Shown piece after piece: positions 8,064-16,176 of a DNA stretch of 64,000 bases. The stretch spans positions 1-64,000 of the forward strand of contig JAZQQY010000017.1 of NCBI GenBank assembly GCA_045629285.1. Direction: 5' to 3'. The translations under genes and the position numbers were made by a program. The notes beneath the pieces are model-generated. The model was not told where the DNA came from, did no database searches, and saw only the letters and a list, made by a program, of their open reading frames with translations. The stretch comes from UBA1723 sp045629285 (lineage in GTDB: Bacteria; Bacteroidota; Bacteroidia; Bacteroidales; Paludibacteraceae). The stretch's first letter is position 1. Each line of letters opens with the position of its first letter.

Positions 8064-8192
8064 AACAGCAAAATCGACACCACCCCACTCATCACCCATC
8101 GTTTCCCTCTGAATAAGATAGAAGAAGCATACAGAATCTTTGAGAATAGGGAAGACGGAGTGATAAAGGTGGGGATATACAACGAAGTATGA
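8064..8192 (+). pseudogene. Remnant of a zinc-type alcohol dehydrogenase, last ~42 codons
   Basis: The frame reads TTPLITHRFPLNKIEEAYRI and ends FENREDGVIKVGIYNEV with a stop. This is the characteristic end of medium-chain zinc-dependent alcohol/threonine dehydrogenases (ITHRFPL..I..AY..F). The catalytic and Rossmann parts are absent, and no start precedes it. It is a truncated relic inside the repeat-bracketed island. Confidence 0.65.
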
Positions 8193-8491
8193 ACATAGAA
8201 AAATGACATAGAAAAAGGTAATATAGGATTAGTAGATCTTAGCAAAACAATGATTGTTTGTATCAAGAATGTTTATAAATTTGCCTTAATTATTTGATAT
8301 TTATATTAATCACTATTACCTAAAGACACTCCAGTCATAATATTCAGAGAAACCAGAATGTATTATGAAGGATTCGAGGAAGATGATATTGACGATGAAG
8401 CCTGGATTGAAGATGCTGTAAGTGCTATCGTTTGAACAAAATGATATTTGTAGAGAAGGAAAAGAGGTGTTGTATATCAAAAAATAATGTA
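8193..8491. other. AT-rich intergenic region with an orphan promoter-like box
   Basis: TAAATTTG at 8276-8283 resembles a -7 box, and a short ATG frame (from 8359, MYYEGFEEDDIDDE...) follows. No recognised gene is present, and the short frame may be a fragment or a chance ORF. Confidence 0.3.
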
Positions 8492-8499
8492 TATTTTTG
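8470..8499 (+). promoter_or_regulatory. Promoter of the YihY-family gene
   Basis: TTG (8470-8472), a 19-bp spacer and TATTTTTG (8492-8499) match the Bacteroidota consensus. The ATG lies 28 bp further on. Confidence 0.6.
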
Positions 8500-8527
8500 T
8501 ATGAAATGTGTATAATGTATACAATCT

Positions 8528-10168
8528 ATGGAAATATATTTTATTTTTTTGCAGTCCATATCATGTATATTTGTTTGTGGACTAATAGCATCAATTTTAT
8601 TAGATAGAATAAAAGAAAATGACAAATTTCAGAATTATGTTATAAAGTTCAATCAATATAAGGATAATGTTTTTTCTGAATTCAGAGGTTTTAGCTTTTG
8701 GGGTAAAGATAAAACAAAGAAAACTTTTTTCAAAATAGTATATATTGTAGTTACAATTTTTTTTAAAAAGGAGTTGTCGCTTAGAGCTGCGGGGTTGACA
8801 TTCTACACGTTGACATCCATTGTTCCAATTTTAGTGATGATGCATTTGTTTCTCGGTACTCCAGAAAATGGAGAGAATTCTGTTTCTTATGCTATGAAAG
8901 TATGGTTTCATGATAATGAAGCGATGAATAAACTGGATTTGAACAGTAGAGAAAAAATTCCATATGTCAAGAAAGAAAGTTTGCAATCACAGAAAAAAAA
9001 TAATTACAATGGTAGTAATGCGGAAAAAACTGAGAAAGAAACTGCCCAATTAAAACAGAGTGAAGATAAAACTGAAATAGGACATTTAGGTATGATTATT
9101 CTTATATTTACGAGTTTTTGGGGTATGTTAAGAATGGTAATGACTATTGATGGGTGTGCTAAAAGGGTATGGGATGGTGACGATCGACCTATAAAAAATC
9201 AAGTTATTAATACTGTTAAATATTTTGTGTTCGGGATTGCTGTCTGTTATATATCGGGCATATGTCATAGTTCAATGATTAACAATCTATTACTCTTTGT
9301 TACATTGTTTTTGATTATAAAATACAGCCCGTATACAGAAGATTCTAAAACAATAGTAAGGAAAAGATACGCTTTTTGGGGTGCTTTAGTGACATTTTTG
9401 GGAATCAGTTTTATCAATTCTGAACAAATCTATACTATAATATCATATGTTAATCAAGACTACAAAGAATTGGCACAACTGATTTTATTACTTGTTACTT
9501 TTAATTGGTCTTGGTTGTTTATATTGATTGGCATGAATGTTTCCAATGTTGCAGTGAAAGATAAAGAGAACTATTTGCAACGAGAAAGTTGTGAATTAGC
9601 TCCTGCTTACCAGACTTTTTTGACTATATATGTTGCGTCTTTGTTTTATAAAAATGGAAATCAGGATTTTGACAAAATTATAAATAAAAAACTCAATAAT
9701 TTTCCTGATTATCTACTTAAGAAAATATTAAATAGATTAGAGAAACTTGGCTATCTGGATATGAAAGAAAAAAAACTAACAAGAACAGATAATCCAACAG
9801 TAGGGGAATTGATGTATGATATCAATTTAAGTGGTGGGCTAATAATGAGATATGATTTTACATATAATCATTATTGGAATGATTATATGACTAGGCTAAT
9901 AAGTGTATTCGCAGATTTGAGTAATAAGGATGAAAAAACAGCTCTTAGAGAAGTGGATATGGGAGAAATAAAGTCATTGGACAAGATGAATCCAACTTTG
10001 GTAAAATTTATAGATCAAGAAATGCATAAAAAGTTAAATGATCATTATAAGGCAGTAACTAATAAAATCGCTTCCTCTAATAGTAAAGAAAGTAAGATTC
10101 CTAAATCTTCAAAATTTTCTTTAAATTTTTTATTAAAGATACTTGTTTTTAAGAAATTTAAAAACTGA
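8528..10168 (+). CDS. YihY/BrkB family integral membrane protein
   Basis: This 546-residue protein has an N-terminal anchor (residues ~5-27), then the YihY/BrkB region from ~75 to ~350. That region starts with the hallmark FFKKELSLRAAGLTFYTLTSIVP and includes several membrane helices. A C-terminal cytosolic part (~355-440) looks like the winged-helix tail of long YihY proteins (LLKKILNRLEKLGYLDM). An unusual polar Lys/Glu insert (~145-185) interrupts the membrane core. The transport role of the family is not established. Base composition is far more AT-rich than the rest of the window, which suggests foreign origin. It is the first intact gene of the repeat-bracketed island. Confidence 0.72.
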   Translation: MEIYFIFLQSISCIFVCGLIASILLDRIKENDKFQNYVIKFNQYKDNVFSEFRGFSFWGKDKTKKTFFKIVYIVVTIFFKKELSLRAAGLTFYTLTSIVPILVMMHLFLGTPENGENSVSYAMKVWFHDNEAMNKLDLNSREKIPYVKKESLQSQKKNNYNGSNAEKTEKETAQLKQSEDKTEIGHLGMIILIFTSFWGMLRMVMTIDGCAKRVWDGDDRPIKNQVINTVKYFVFGIAVCYISGICHSSMINNLLLFVTLFLIIKYSPYTEDSKTIVRKRYAFWGALVTFLGISFINSEQIYTIISYVNQDYKELAQLILLLVTFNWSWLFILIGMNVSNVAVKDKENYLQRESCELAPAYQTFLTIYVASLFYKNGNQDFDKIINKKLNNFPDYLLKKILNRLEKLGYLDMKEKKLTRTDNPTVGELMYDINLSGGLIMRYDFTYNHYWNDYMTRLISVFADLSNKDEKTALREVDMGEIKSLDKMNPTLVKFIDQEMHKKLNDHYKAVTNKIASSNSKESKIPKSSKFSLNFLLKILVFKKFKN

Positions 10169-10301
10169 AGACTAAACTTTTCATTTATTAACGAAATATT
10201 ATTTTTGACCATATAACGATATATTTATGCAAAATAAGTTAGTAGCATACAATATTAATGATTTTACTGTAGAATAATATTGTCTAAAACAAGATACAAT
10301 A

Positions 10302-11960
10302 ATGGTAACAAATAATCAAAGTTTTGTTGGCGGTGTAGCAACTACTGCTATTCTTGATGAGTGTAATGCTTATTCGAGTATTTTTCAACAATATGAAAAG
10401 GTGGTAATTGATAGTCTAATTACCTCGTTTTGTCTTGATTTTTTACTTCAAGACCAACATGGAGGTGATGTAGATACTATTCATAATGTAAGAAAGATAG
10501 GTCAAGACGAGTTGATGGGTTACAAGAATTCATCCAACGAATCCGCTTATAATAGTCGCCCTAGTTATGTTTTTGGAAGTTATCATTCTGATAGAGATTT
10601 TGCAGATGTAAAAGGAAATGCTCGTAAATCGTGGAAGGAAACTTTTGAAGATATTGATGATCAATATCAATCGGGAAAAATCGGGTTTTATGGCAAATCA
10701 TTTGATCCTAAACGTCTTGCGGAACTCGACCATATAGTTGAATGTAAATCCATTCACGATGATAGAGGTAGAGTGCTTTCTGGCTTAAATGGACAGACTT
10801 TAGCTAATAGTAAAGATAATTTTGCATGGACGAACAAAAGTCTCAATGCATCAATGGGAGCATGGGCAAAGGGGAAAAACGATCAATACCATAAGGAGCA
10901 TGGTTGTGATGCACCAATGGAAATGGTTGACATCAAGGCTTATGTAAATGAACACCCAGATTTGGATTCAGAGACGAAACAAAACTTGTTGGCTCATTAT
11001 GAAAAGGCAAAAAAGGCTTATGATGCAAAAATTAATAGAGCTTATTATACAAGCAAGACATTTTTTAGAGATACAACTTTTGCTGCAGCAAAAACAGGTT
11101 TCAAGATGGGCGTACGTCAGGTGCTTGGATTAGTATTCAGTGAAATCTGGTTCGCGGTAAAAGATGCCATCAAAGCAGGAAAAAGCACTGGCGAGTCTTT
11201 GTTCCGTAGCATAGGAGATGGAGTAAAGCAAGGACTTCTCAATGCCAAGTCAAAGTACAAGGAATTAATGGAAAGATTTCTTGATGGTGCCATTGCAGGT
11301 GTGCTATCTTCACTGACTACGACTTTGTGTAACATTTTCTTCACTACGGCGAAAAGCCTTGTCAGAATACTTAGACAGTCATGGTCTTCCCTTGTGTCTG
11401 CAACCAAGATTCTTTTGTTTAATCCCGACAGCCTTCCCCCTGGTGAAAGAATTCGAGCAGCAGCTAAAATTCTTGCGACTGGAGCAAGTGTCGTAGCAGG
11501 TACAATGGTTTCTGAACTTATTGCAAAAACAGCTGTCGGTACAATACCTGTAATTGGTACTATTGTTCAAACTTTTTGTGGTACTTTGGTGACAGGCATA
11601 ATGAGTTGTTCGCTTTTGTATATGCTTGACAATAATAAAGCAATCAACTGGATAGTTTCAATTCTAAATAGTATTCCTTCAGTTGATAAGGTTGTTATGT
11701 ATTATCGAGAACAAGCCATCTTGTTGGAAAAGTACAGTGCGGATTTATTCAGTATTGATTTAGAAACCTTCAAGAAGGAAATCGAAACAATACATACTGC
11801 TGTTAAATCACTCTCAACTGATCTGAGCCCAGATGCTCTAAACAAGTGTTTGCTTAAAATATACACTCAACTCGGTCTGGAGCTTCCATGGAAAGCTTTA
11901 CCTTATAATAGTGAAGATGATTTTTGGACTGATAGAGAAGGTTCATGGGGATTTTGCTAA
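10302..11960 (+). CDS. Unknown protein: HNH-like N-terminal region plus membrane-active C-terminal half
   Basis: Not a protein I can name. Of the 552 residues, ~140-190 contain LDHIVECKSIHDDRGR (His 144 and neighbouring acids), followed by ANSKDNFAWTNKSLNASMGA. This spacing of DH, N and N residues resembles an HNH/His-Me-finger nuclease. Residues ~210-290 are helical and charged. Residues ~325-350 and ~383-440 are hydrophobic and could insert in a membrane. The stop (TAA 11958-11960) overlaps the next ATG as TAATG, which implies translational coupling. The first half is AT-rich; the second half is closer to the genome average. Nuclease activity is inference only. Confidence 0.55.
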   Translation: MVTNNQSFVGGVATTAILDECNAYSSIFQQYEKVVIDSLITSFCLDFLLQDQHGGDVDTIHNVRKIGQDELMGYKNSSNESAYNSRPSYVFGSYHSDRDFADVKGNARKSWKETFEDIDDQYQSGKIGFYGKSFDPKRLAELDHIVECKSIHDDRGRVLSGLNGQTLANSKDNFAWTNKSLNASMGAWAKGKNDQYHKEHGCDAPMEMVDIKAYVNEHPDLDSETKQNLLAHYEKAKKAYDAKINRAYYTSKTFFRDTTFAAAKTGFKMGVRQVLGLVFSEIWFAVKDAIKAGKSTGESLFRSIGDGVKQGLLNAKSKYKELMERFLDGAIAGVLSSLTTTLCNIFFTTAKSLVRILRQSWSSLVSATKILLFNPDSLPPGERIRAAAKILATGASVVAGTMVSELIAKTAVGTIPVIGTIVQTFCGTLVTGIMSCSLLYMLDNNKAINWIVSILNSIPSVDKVVMYYREQAILLEKYSADLFSIDLETFKKEIETIHTAVKSLSTDLSPDALNKCLLKIYTQLGLELPWKALPYNSEDDFWTDREGSWGFC

Positions 11961-12208
11961 TGTTTAAGTGTGATAAATGTGGGCTATGCTGTAAGTCGCT
12001 TGCAGGAAACCCCATCTATGCAGAACTCGACAGGGGGGACGGCACTTGCAAGTATTTATTGAACAATCTTTGTTCTATATATGAAAATCGTCCACTGTTA
12101 TGTCGTGTTGATGAAGCATATTCAAAGATATTTAAGAATTATATGTCCGAAGAAGACTATTGTTCAGAGAATTACAAAATATGTAAATTGTTAAAGTCTA
12201 AAAAATAA
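11960..12208 (+). CDS. Small YkgJ-type cysteine-cluster protein
   Basis: An 82-residue protein starting at the ATG that overlaps the previous stop (TAATG); an earlier in-frame ATG at 11945 is less likely. It contains MFKCDKCGLCCKSL, a CxxCxxCC motif, plus later Cys residues (CKYL, LCSIYENRPLLCRVDEAY) as in the YkgJ/UPF0153 zinc- or iron-cluster family. This form is short. Family function is uncertain; related proteins are thought to bind a metal and sometimes to modify partner proteins. Coupling between two membrane-active proteins suggests it works on one of them. Confidence 0.7.
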   Translation: MFKCDKCGLCCKSLAGNPIYAELDRGDGTCKYLLNNLCSIYENRPLLCRVDEAYSKIFKNYMSEEDYCSENYKICKLLKSKK

Positions 12209-12214
12209 TCAATT

Positions 12215-13258
12215 ATGCCATTACCATTGATTTTAGGTATTGCAGCAGGTGTTGCTGCACTTACTGGAGTTGGCGCAGGTGTCAAGGGAGCTATCGATAT
12301 GGCTGATGCCAATGACACTTTGGACAAAGCCAAAAAACGTGACGAAGAAAACAAAAAACGTCACAAGACTATTGATGAAAAAGCCTGCAAAAGCATGGAC
12401 GAACTGGGTACTCTTGAAATGACCATCCTTTCATCGTTCCAGCAGTTTGCTGATGTTGTTGAAAAAATTAAAAACCGTCCTTCTTTTGCAGAAATCAAGA
12501 TTGGAAATGTAGACATCCCCAAATTTGACCCAAAAGAATTAGAGCAAGCATCTGTTGGTGCTGGTATCTTGGTCGGAGGATTAGGTGGAGCTGCATTAGG
12601 TACTGCTGGTGCTTTTGCTGCTTCTGGAGCGACTACTGCAGCTGTTATGGCTTTGGGTGCAGCATCTACAGGTGCTGCAATATCAACATTGAGTGGTGTC
12701 GCAGCCACAAATGCCACATTAGCTGTGTTGGGTGGTGGCACTCTTGCAGCTGGCGGTGGTGGAGTGGCTTTGGGAACTACTATTTTAGGAGCAACAACAT
12801 TAGGTGTTGGTTTGCTTGTAGGTGGTCTGATCTTTAGCGCAGTAGGTTCAAATATCTCTTGCAAAGCCGACAAAGCGTATAGTCAGATGTTGGAAAACGA
12901 AAAAGTTATCAATAAGATATGCAAGTATCTTGAAGAACTCAACGTTGTTGCAAAGAACTACTGTAAAGATTTGAACATGGTAAATAATGTTTATATTGAC
13001 CAGTTTAGAGTCATGAGATATATAGTAGACTCTAACAAGGAAGCTAATGGAACTGTAGATTGGAGAAATCTCCATCAAGCAGATAAGACAACAATTAACA
13101 ATGTTGTGGCACTTGTAGGTCTTCTTTATCACATGTGTAAGGTAAAGCTCGTAAAAAAGACAGTTGGAGGAGATCAAATTAACACAATCAATACAACTGA
13201 TATTAACGAGGCTCGACAAAAGTGTGCAGAAACATTGAATGCTGTTAAAGCTGCATAG
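12215..13258 (+). CDS. Glycine/alanine-rich membrane protein of a three-gene cassette
   Basis: Not assignable to a named family. The 347 residues have a hydrophobic N-terminus (1-25), a charged coiled-coil stretch (~30-60), a helical part, then ~100 residues (114-213) almost entirely Gly, Ala, Val, Leu and Thr. That stretch contains glycine-zipper spacing and the striking LAVLGGGTLAAGGGGVALG. A polar helical C-terminal domain (~215-347) follows. Such glycine-zipper segments pack as membrane-spanning or pore-lining helices. It lies 6 bp after the Cys-cluster gene, so all three genes form one transcription unit. A pore-forming or abortive-infection effector is a hypothesis only. Confidence 0.55.
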   Translation: MPLPLILGIAAGVAALTGVGAGVKGAIDMADANDTLDKAKKRDEENKKRHKTIDEKACKSMDELGTLEMTILSSFQQFADVVEKIKNRPSFAEIKIGNVDIPKFDPKELEQASVGAGILVGGLGGAALGTAGAFAASGATTAAVMALGAASTGAAISTLSGVAATNATLAVLGGGTLAAGGGGVALGTTILGATTLGVGLLVGGLIFSAVGSNISCKADKAYSQMLENEKVINKICKYLEELNVVAKNYCKDLNMVNNVYIDQFRVMRYIVDSNKEANGTVDWRNLHQADKTTINNVVALVGLLYHMCKVKLVKKTVGGDQINTINTTDINEARQKCAETLNAVKAA

Positions 13259-13613
13259 CATCGAAATCGTCATATTAAAATTGACAACTGAACAAGCAGG
13301 CCCACTGATTTTCAGTAGAAATGCCGATTGTCAGTGGATTTGTTGTTCCCCAAATGAATCATCTCTACAAGCCATATGGGATCTCTCAAACTGTTCTACG
13401 CTTTCTATAGAGGAAAGACATAGATACGAACGCAGTCTCAAAGCATACCGCGACTATATCAATCAGGTAGATTATGCTATGGCAGAAGGTGAGGCAAAAG
13501 GAGAGACTAAAGAACGTATGAAAAATGCCAAAAGAATGAAAGAGGAAGGTATTGACATTAATCTCATTCATAAGATAACGGATTTGTCTATAGAGGAGAT
13601 TGAAAATCTATAA
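13239..13613 (+). pseudogene. C-terminal remnant of a PDDEXK-family (Rpn-type) nuclease/transposase
   Basis: The frame lacks the nuclease core. What remains is ERHRYERSLKAYRDYINQ, then an EGEAKGETKERMKNAKRM charged helix and INLIHKITDLSIEEIENL. This is the standard tail of the Rpn/PDDEXK_2 recombination-promoting nucleases common in Bacteroidota. Its nominal start overlaps the end of the preceding gene in another frame, so the 5' part was lost at a junction near 13260-13290. Its 3' end supplies the 29-bp repeat also found at 7782-7810. Confidence 0.65.
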
Positions 13614-13615
13614 TC
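13587..13615 (+). repeat. 29-bp direct repeat, right copy
   Basis: Identical to 7782-7810. Here it is in its native setting as the final codons and stop of the PDDEXK-type frame. Partial similarity extends about 45 bp further, including CTTGGAttgTACCGACA. Confidence 0.85.
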
Positions 13616-13693
13616 TTCTAAATTCAACAATCCGCTTGGATTGTACCGACAATTATGCATTATGAATTATGAATTAAATTCGACAAAAATCCC

Positions 13694-13701
13694 TATTTTT
13701 G
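13694..13701 (+). promoter_or_regulatory. -7 box of lspA
   Basis: TATTTTTG, 16 bp before the lspA ATG at 13718. Confidence 0.5.
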
Positions 13702-13717
13702 CAGAAAATTAATTTTG

Positions 13718-14413
13718 ATGAATAAAATTCTAAAAGATAAGCGATTCCTTTGCATCGCAATTTTCATGGCAGTCATAGTCATTGACCAAATATCCAAGAT
13801 TTGGGTGAAGACACACATGTCGTTGGGGTCAAGCATCTGGATCACAGACTGGTTTCAAATCAATTTTCAGGAAAACAATGGTATGGCGTTCAGCATCGAG
13901 ATGGGCAACAAGATTTTCTTGACGCTGTTCAGAATCATAGCTGTCGGAGGTCTGCTGTACGTCATCAACAAAATAATCAAGGAAGGATATAAGACAGGCT
14001 TCATCGTATGCATGGTGTTGATCACGGCAGGTGCACTCGGCAACATCATCGACTGTGTTTTCTACGGTGTGCTATTCAGCGACAGCCATCGCCAAATTGC
14101 TGAGTTTATGCCTGCCGCCGGAGGTTATTCCACATGGCTTTATGGCAAGGTTGTGGATATGCTATATTTCCCTTTGTGTCGACTTCCGGAATGGGTTCCA
14201 TTCTTCGGAGGAGACATCTTCTTCCGACCAGTATTCAACATAGCAGATAGTGCAGTCTGTACAGGCGTATTCAGCGTCCTTGTATTCCAACACAAGGAGT
14301 TGTCAAGATTCATGGGTGAAGATGACAAGAAGAAGGAAGATAAGAAAACAGACGGTGATTCAAGCAATCCCGTCGTGACAGAATCAAAATCAGTAAGCGA
14401 TGAAAAAGAGTAG
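13718..14413 (+). CDS. lspA: Lipoprotein signal peptidase (signal peptidase II)
   Basis: An inner-membrane aspartic peptidase that cleaves prolipoproteins before the lipidated cysteine. Four membrane segments are visible. The two catalytic Asp motifs are GALGNIID and FNIADSAV. At ~231 residues it is longer than E. coli LspA (164), owing to an insert after the first Asp motif (HRQIAEFMPAAGGYSTWLYG), typical of Bacteroidota, and a charged Lys/Asp C-terminal tail. ATG 13718 is used; the codon before it is TTG. Its 3' end overlaps the next lipoprotein gene by 14 bp, so the peptidase and a substrate are coexpressed. Confidence 0.95.
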   Translation: MNKILKDKRFLCIAIFMAVIVIDQISKIWVKTHMSLGSSIWITDWFQINFQENNGMAFSIEMGNKIFLTLFRIIAVGGLLYVINKIIKEGYKTGFIVCMVLITAGALGNIIDCVFYGVLFSDSHRQIAEFMPAAGGYSTWLYGKVVDMLYFPLCRLPEWVPFFGGDIFFRPVFNIADSAVCTGVFSVLVFQHKELSRFMGEDDKKKEDKKTDGDSSNPVVTESKSVSDEKE

Positions 14414-14750
14414 TATCATATTGGCGACGTTGCTCGCATTTGCCTCTTGTTGTTTGTTCTCTTCTTGTGAGGAGAAAGCTCCGATAAGCAAGAAAAAGAT
14501 GACTGAGATGGTGGCAGAATACTATATGCTAGACGGAGTCTCAAAACATGAGATAAGAGAAGTCAAGAATACCGACATCAATCTCATGTACGTAGATTTC
14601 CTTAAAACACACGGAGTCACTGCAGCAGAGTTTGATTCTGCAGTTGCCTACTATTCACGTCGCCCTATGGAATTCAAAGAGATTTACGACGGTGCGATCA
14701 AAATCGTGAACAAAAAATTGGATGAGATAAACGAAGAATTGGATAGATAA
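14400..14750 (+). CDS. DUF4296 lipoprotein
   Basis: A 116-residue protein with a lipobox (LFSSC, Cys ~23) followed by EEKAPISKKKMTEMVAEYYM. This matches the Bacteroidota DUF4296 family (PIS..KM..ILA pattern). The mature part is helical and ends in a charged region. It overlaps lspA by 14 bp, an arrangement often seen for this family, but its function is unknown. Confidence 0.85.
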   Translation: MKKSSIILATLLAFASCCLFSSCEEKAPISKKKMTEMVAEYYMLDGVSKHEIREVKNTDINLMYVDFLKTHGVTAAEFDSAVAYYSRRPMEFKEIYDGAIKIVNKKLDEINEELDR

Positions 14751-14756
14751 ACAGAA

Positions 14757-14785
14757 AGAGGCGTGGTTCACACCTCTTTTTTTAT
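14757..14785 (+). terminator. Terminator after the lspA operon
   Basis: AGAGG.GTG / CAC.CCTCT stem (14757-14777) followed by a run of T. It lies between convergent genes. Confidence 0.85.
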
Positions 14786-14791
14786 GTCGTC

Positions 14792-15991
14792 CTAATCATC
14801 TTTCTTTTTATTTTTTTTCTTCTTTCCAAAGCCAAAGAAGGGTTTTAGCAACGGTTTCTTATCTCCCGGTTTCACCTCGTCTATTCCGTAACGATAGCTT
14901 GACGCCCAAGAGAATCCTAGCGTCTTTGAAGCTCTGATCAATTTGTCTTTCTGATCATCGGGTAGTTTGGAATAGGAAGCCACGATAATCTTAGTATTCT
15001 TAATCGGATTTTTATAAAGTTCGGCAAAACTCTTGGCTCCGCAACTACTAACAATAGAGAACACCTTCTCTGTCACAAACTTTCGGTCTTCCAGCGACAT
15101 CTCTTTCAAGAAATCAGCGAAAGTATGATCTGCGACGTCCCTCACCCATTCATTTTCATTCTCTGATACCAGGCAAGGGCCTTTAATCTCCCAGAAAAGC
15201 GGATTATGCTGCTTTATTCCATACCCTTGACTCTTCACCGCCACATAATCCTTTTCGTGCTCCAAAAGCATCCCTACGATTGAATCTGACGGCACAAATG
15301 TATGAATCTTATCCTTTGTTTCCTGATAACGTGAAGTATCCTGAATCTTCTCTAGAAATCCTGGGCCATCAAAATTGTAGATTGCGACAACATCGTCAAG
15401 ATGCTCTTCCTTCATCTTCAAAAAAGCGTATAAAGCCTCATTTCCACCTTTAGAATGGCCAACGATATAGCATTTCTTTCCAAGTTCAGCCTCATTAATA
15501 TATCTGACAGCTTCAGCCTGACCAGGAATCTCTCTAAGGTAAGAGAGCATACAATCCTCTTTCCAACCTATGATAGATGAATCTGTACCACGATATGCCA
15601 CAACTCTATTACCGTCTGTCAACTCAAATGTCATTGCTGCAAACTGCACCACCCTCTCCTCATCAAAAATATTTCTGAAGTCGACAATACGGATGTTAGC
15701 AAACCTCTCCGTCTTCACTGCCTTATTAAGTACGAACGGGGCCGTCTTTCTTGGTACGATATCGTTTTCAATGTCAATTTCCTTTGTGTATTCTCCAAAA
15801 ATCTCTGTATTATCTTCATGAAGCTGGACATACTCGGCAAGAGTATAGCCACACACATCGGTAACGATATTATAGAACTGCTCAAACTCATAGTAACATA
15901 TCAACGACAAGATAAGGGCATCCACTTCATTTAACGGATCCCTCTCAAAAGGCAAGTCGCCACGCCACTCAAGATAATCTAGCATGTTCAT
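14792..15991 (-). CDS. DUF2974 (Mbeg1-like) alpha/beta-hydrolase
   Basis: A 399-residue protein with no signal peptide. The start MLDYLEWRGDLPFERDPLNEVDALILS is typical of DUF2974 proteins. The nucleophile elbow GHSKGGN (Ser ~179) lies in an alpha/beta-hydrolase fold resembling class 3 lipases, preceded by YRGTDSS (oxyanion-side motif). The C-terminus (~370-399) is extremely Lys-rich. Esterase or lipase activity is expected; the substrate is unknown. It is monocistronic, with a -7 box (TAAATTTG) at 16019-16026 on the minus strand. Confidence 0.8.
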   Translation of the reverse strand: MNMLDYLEWRGDLPFERDPLNEVDALILSLICYYEFEQFYNIVTDVCGYTLAEYVQLHEDNTEIFGEYTKEIDIENDIVPRKTAPFVLNKAVKTERFANIRIVDFRNIFDEERVVQFAAMTFELTDGNRVVAYRGTDSSIIGWKEDCMLSYLREIPGQAEAVRYINEAELGKKCYIVGHSKGGNEALYAFLKMKEEHLDDVVAIYNFDGPGFLEKIQDTSRYQETKDKIHTFVPSDSIVGMLLEHEKDYVAVKSQGYGIKQHNPLFWEIKGPCLVSENENEWVRDVADHTFADFLKEMSLEDRKFVTEKVFSIVSSCGAKSFAELYKNPIKNTKIIVASYSKLPDDQKDKLIRASKTLGFSWASSYRYGIDEVKPGDKKPLLKPFFGFGKKKKNKKKDD

Positions 15992-16018
15992 ATTCTAACG
16001 ACATTTGATGATTCAAAG

Positions 16019-16026
16019 CAAATTTA
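16019..16026 (-). promoter_or_regulatory. -7 box of the DUF2974 gene
   Basis: TAAATTTG on the minus strand, 27 bp upstream of the start codon. Confidence 0.45.
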
Positions 16027-16102
16027 CGTGTTTTATCATTTTCTAGCAAATTTGAATTCATATAGTTATTCAACATTAACGCAGTAATTTGTCTACAATA
16101 GC

Positions 16103-16135
16103 AAAAGGGAATGCCATACAGACACTCCCTTTTCA
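16103..16135 (-). terminator. Terminator after the secreted esterase gene
   Basis: AAAAGGGA (16103-16110) and TCCCTTTT (16126-16133) form a stem with additional inner pairs. On the minus strand it ends in TTTT, about 45 bp after the esterase stop. Confidence 0.7.
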
Positions 16136-16176
16136 TGAAATATTTGAAAAAAAATCTAGTTAGTTTCTATAACCAA

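Noticed and set aside
12361..12873. Pro/Ala-rich 170-codon frame antisense to the glycine-rich membrane protein
   Set aside because: A Gly/Ala-rich gene always yields a Pro/Ala-rich antisense frame; no start signal or homology.
13655..13680. attatgcattatgaattatgaatt repeat-like intergenic sequence
   Set aside because: Low-complexity AT sequence similar to many short spacers here (for example near 28440 and 58920); no evidence of a defined element.
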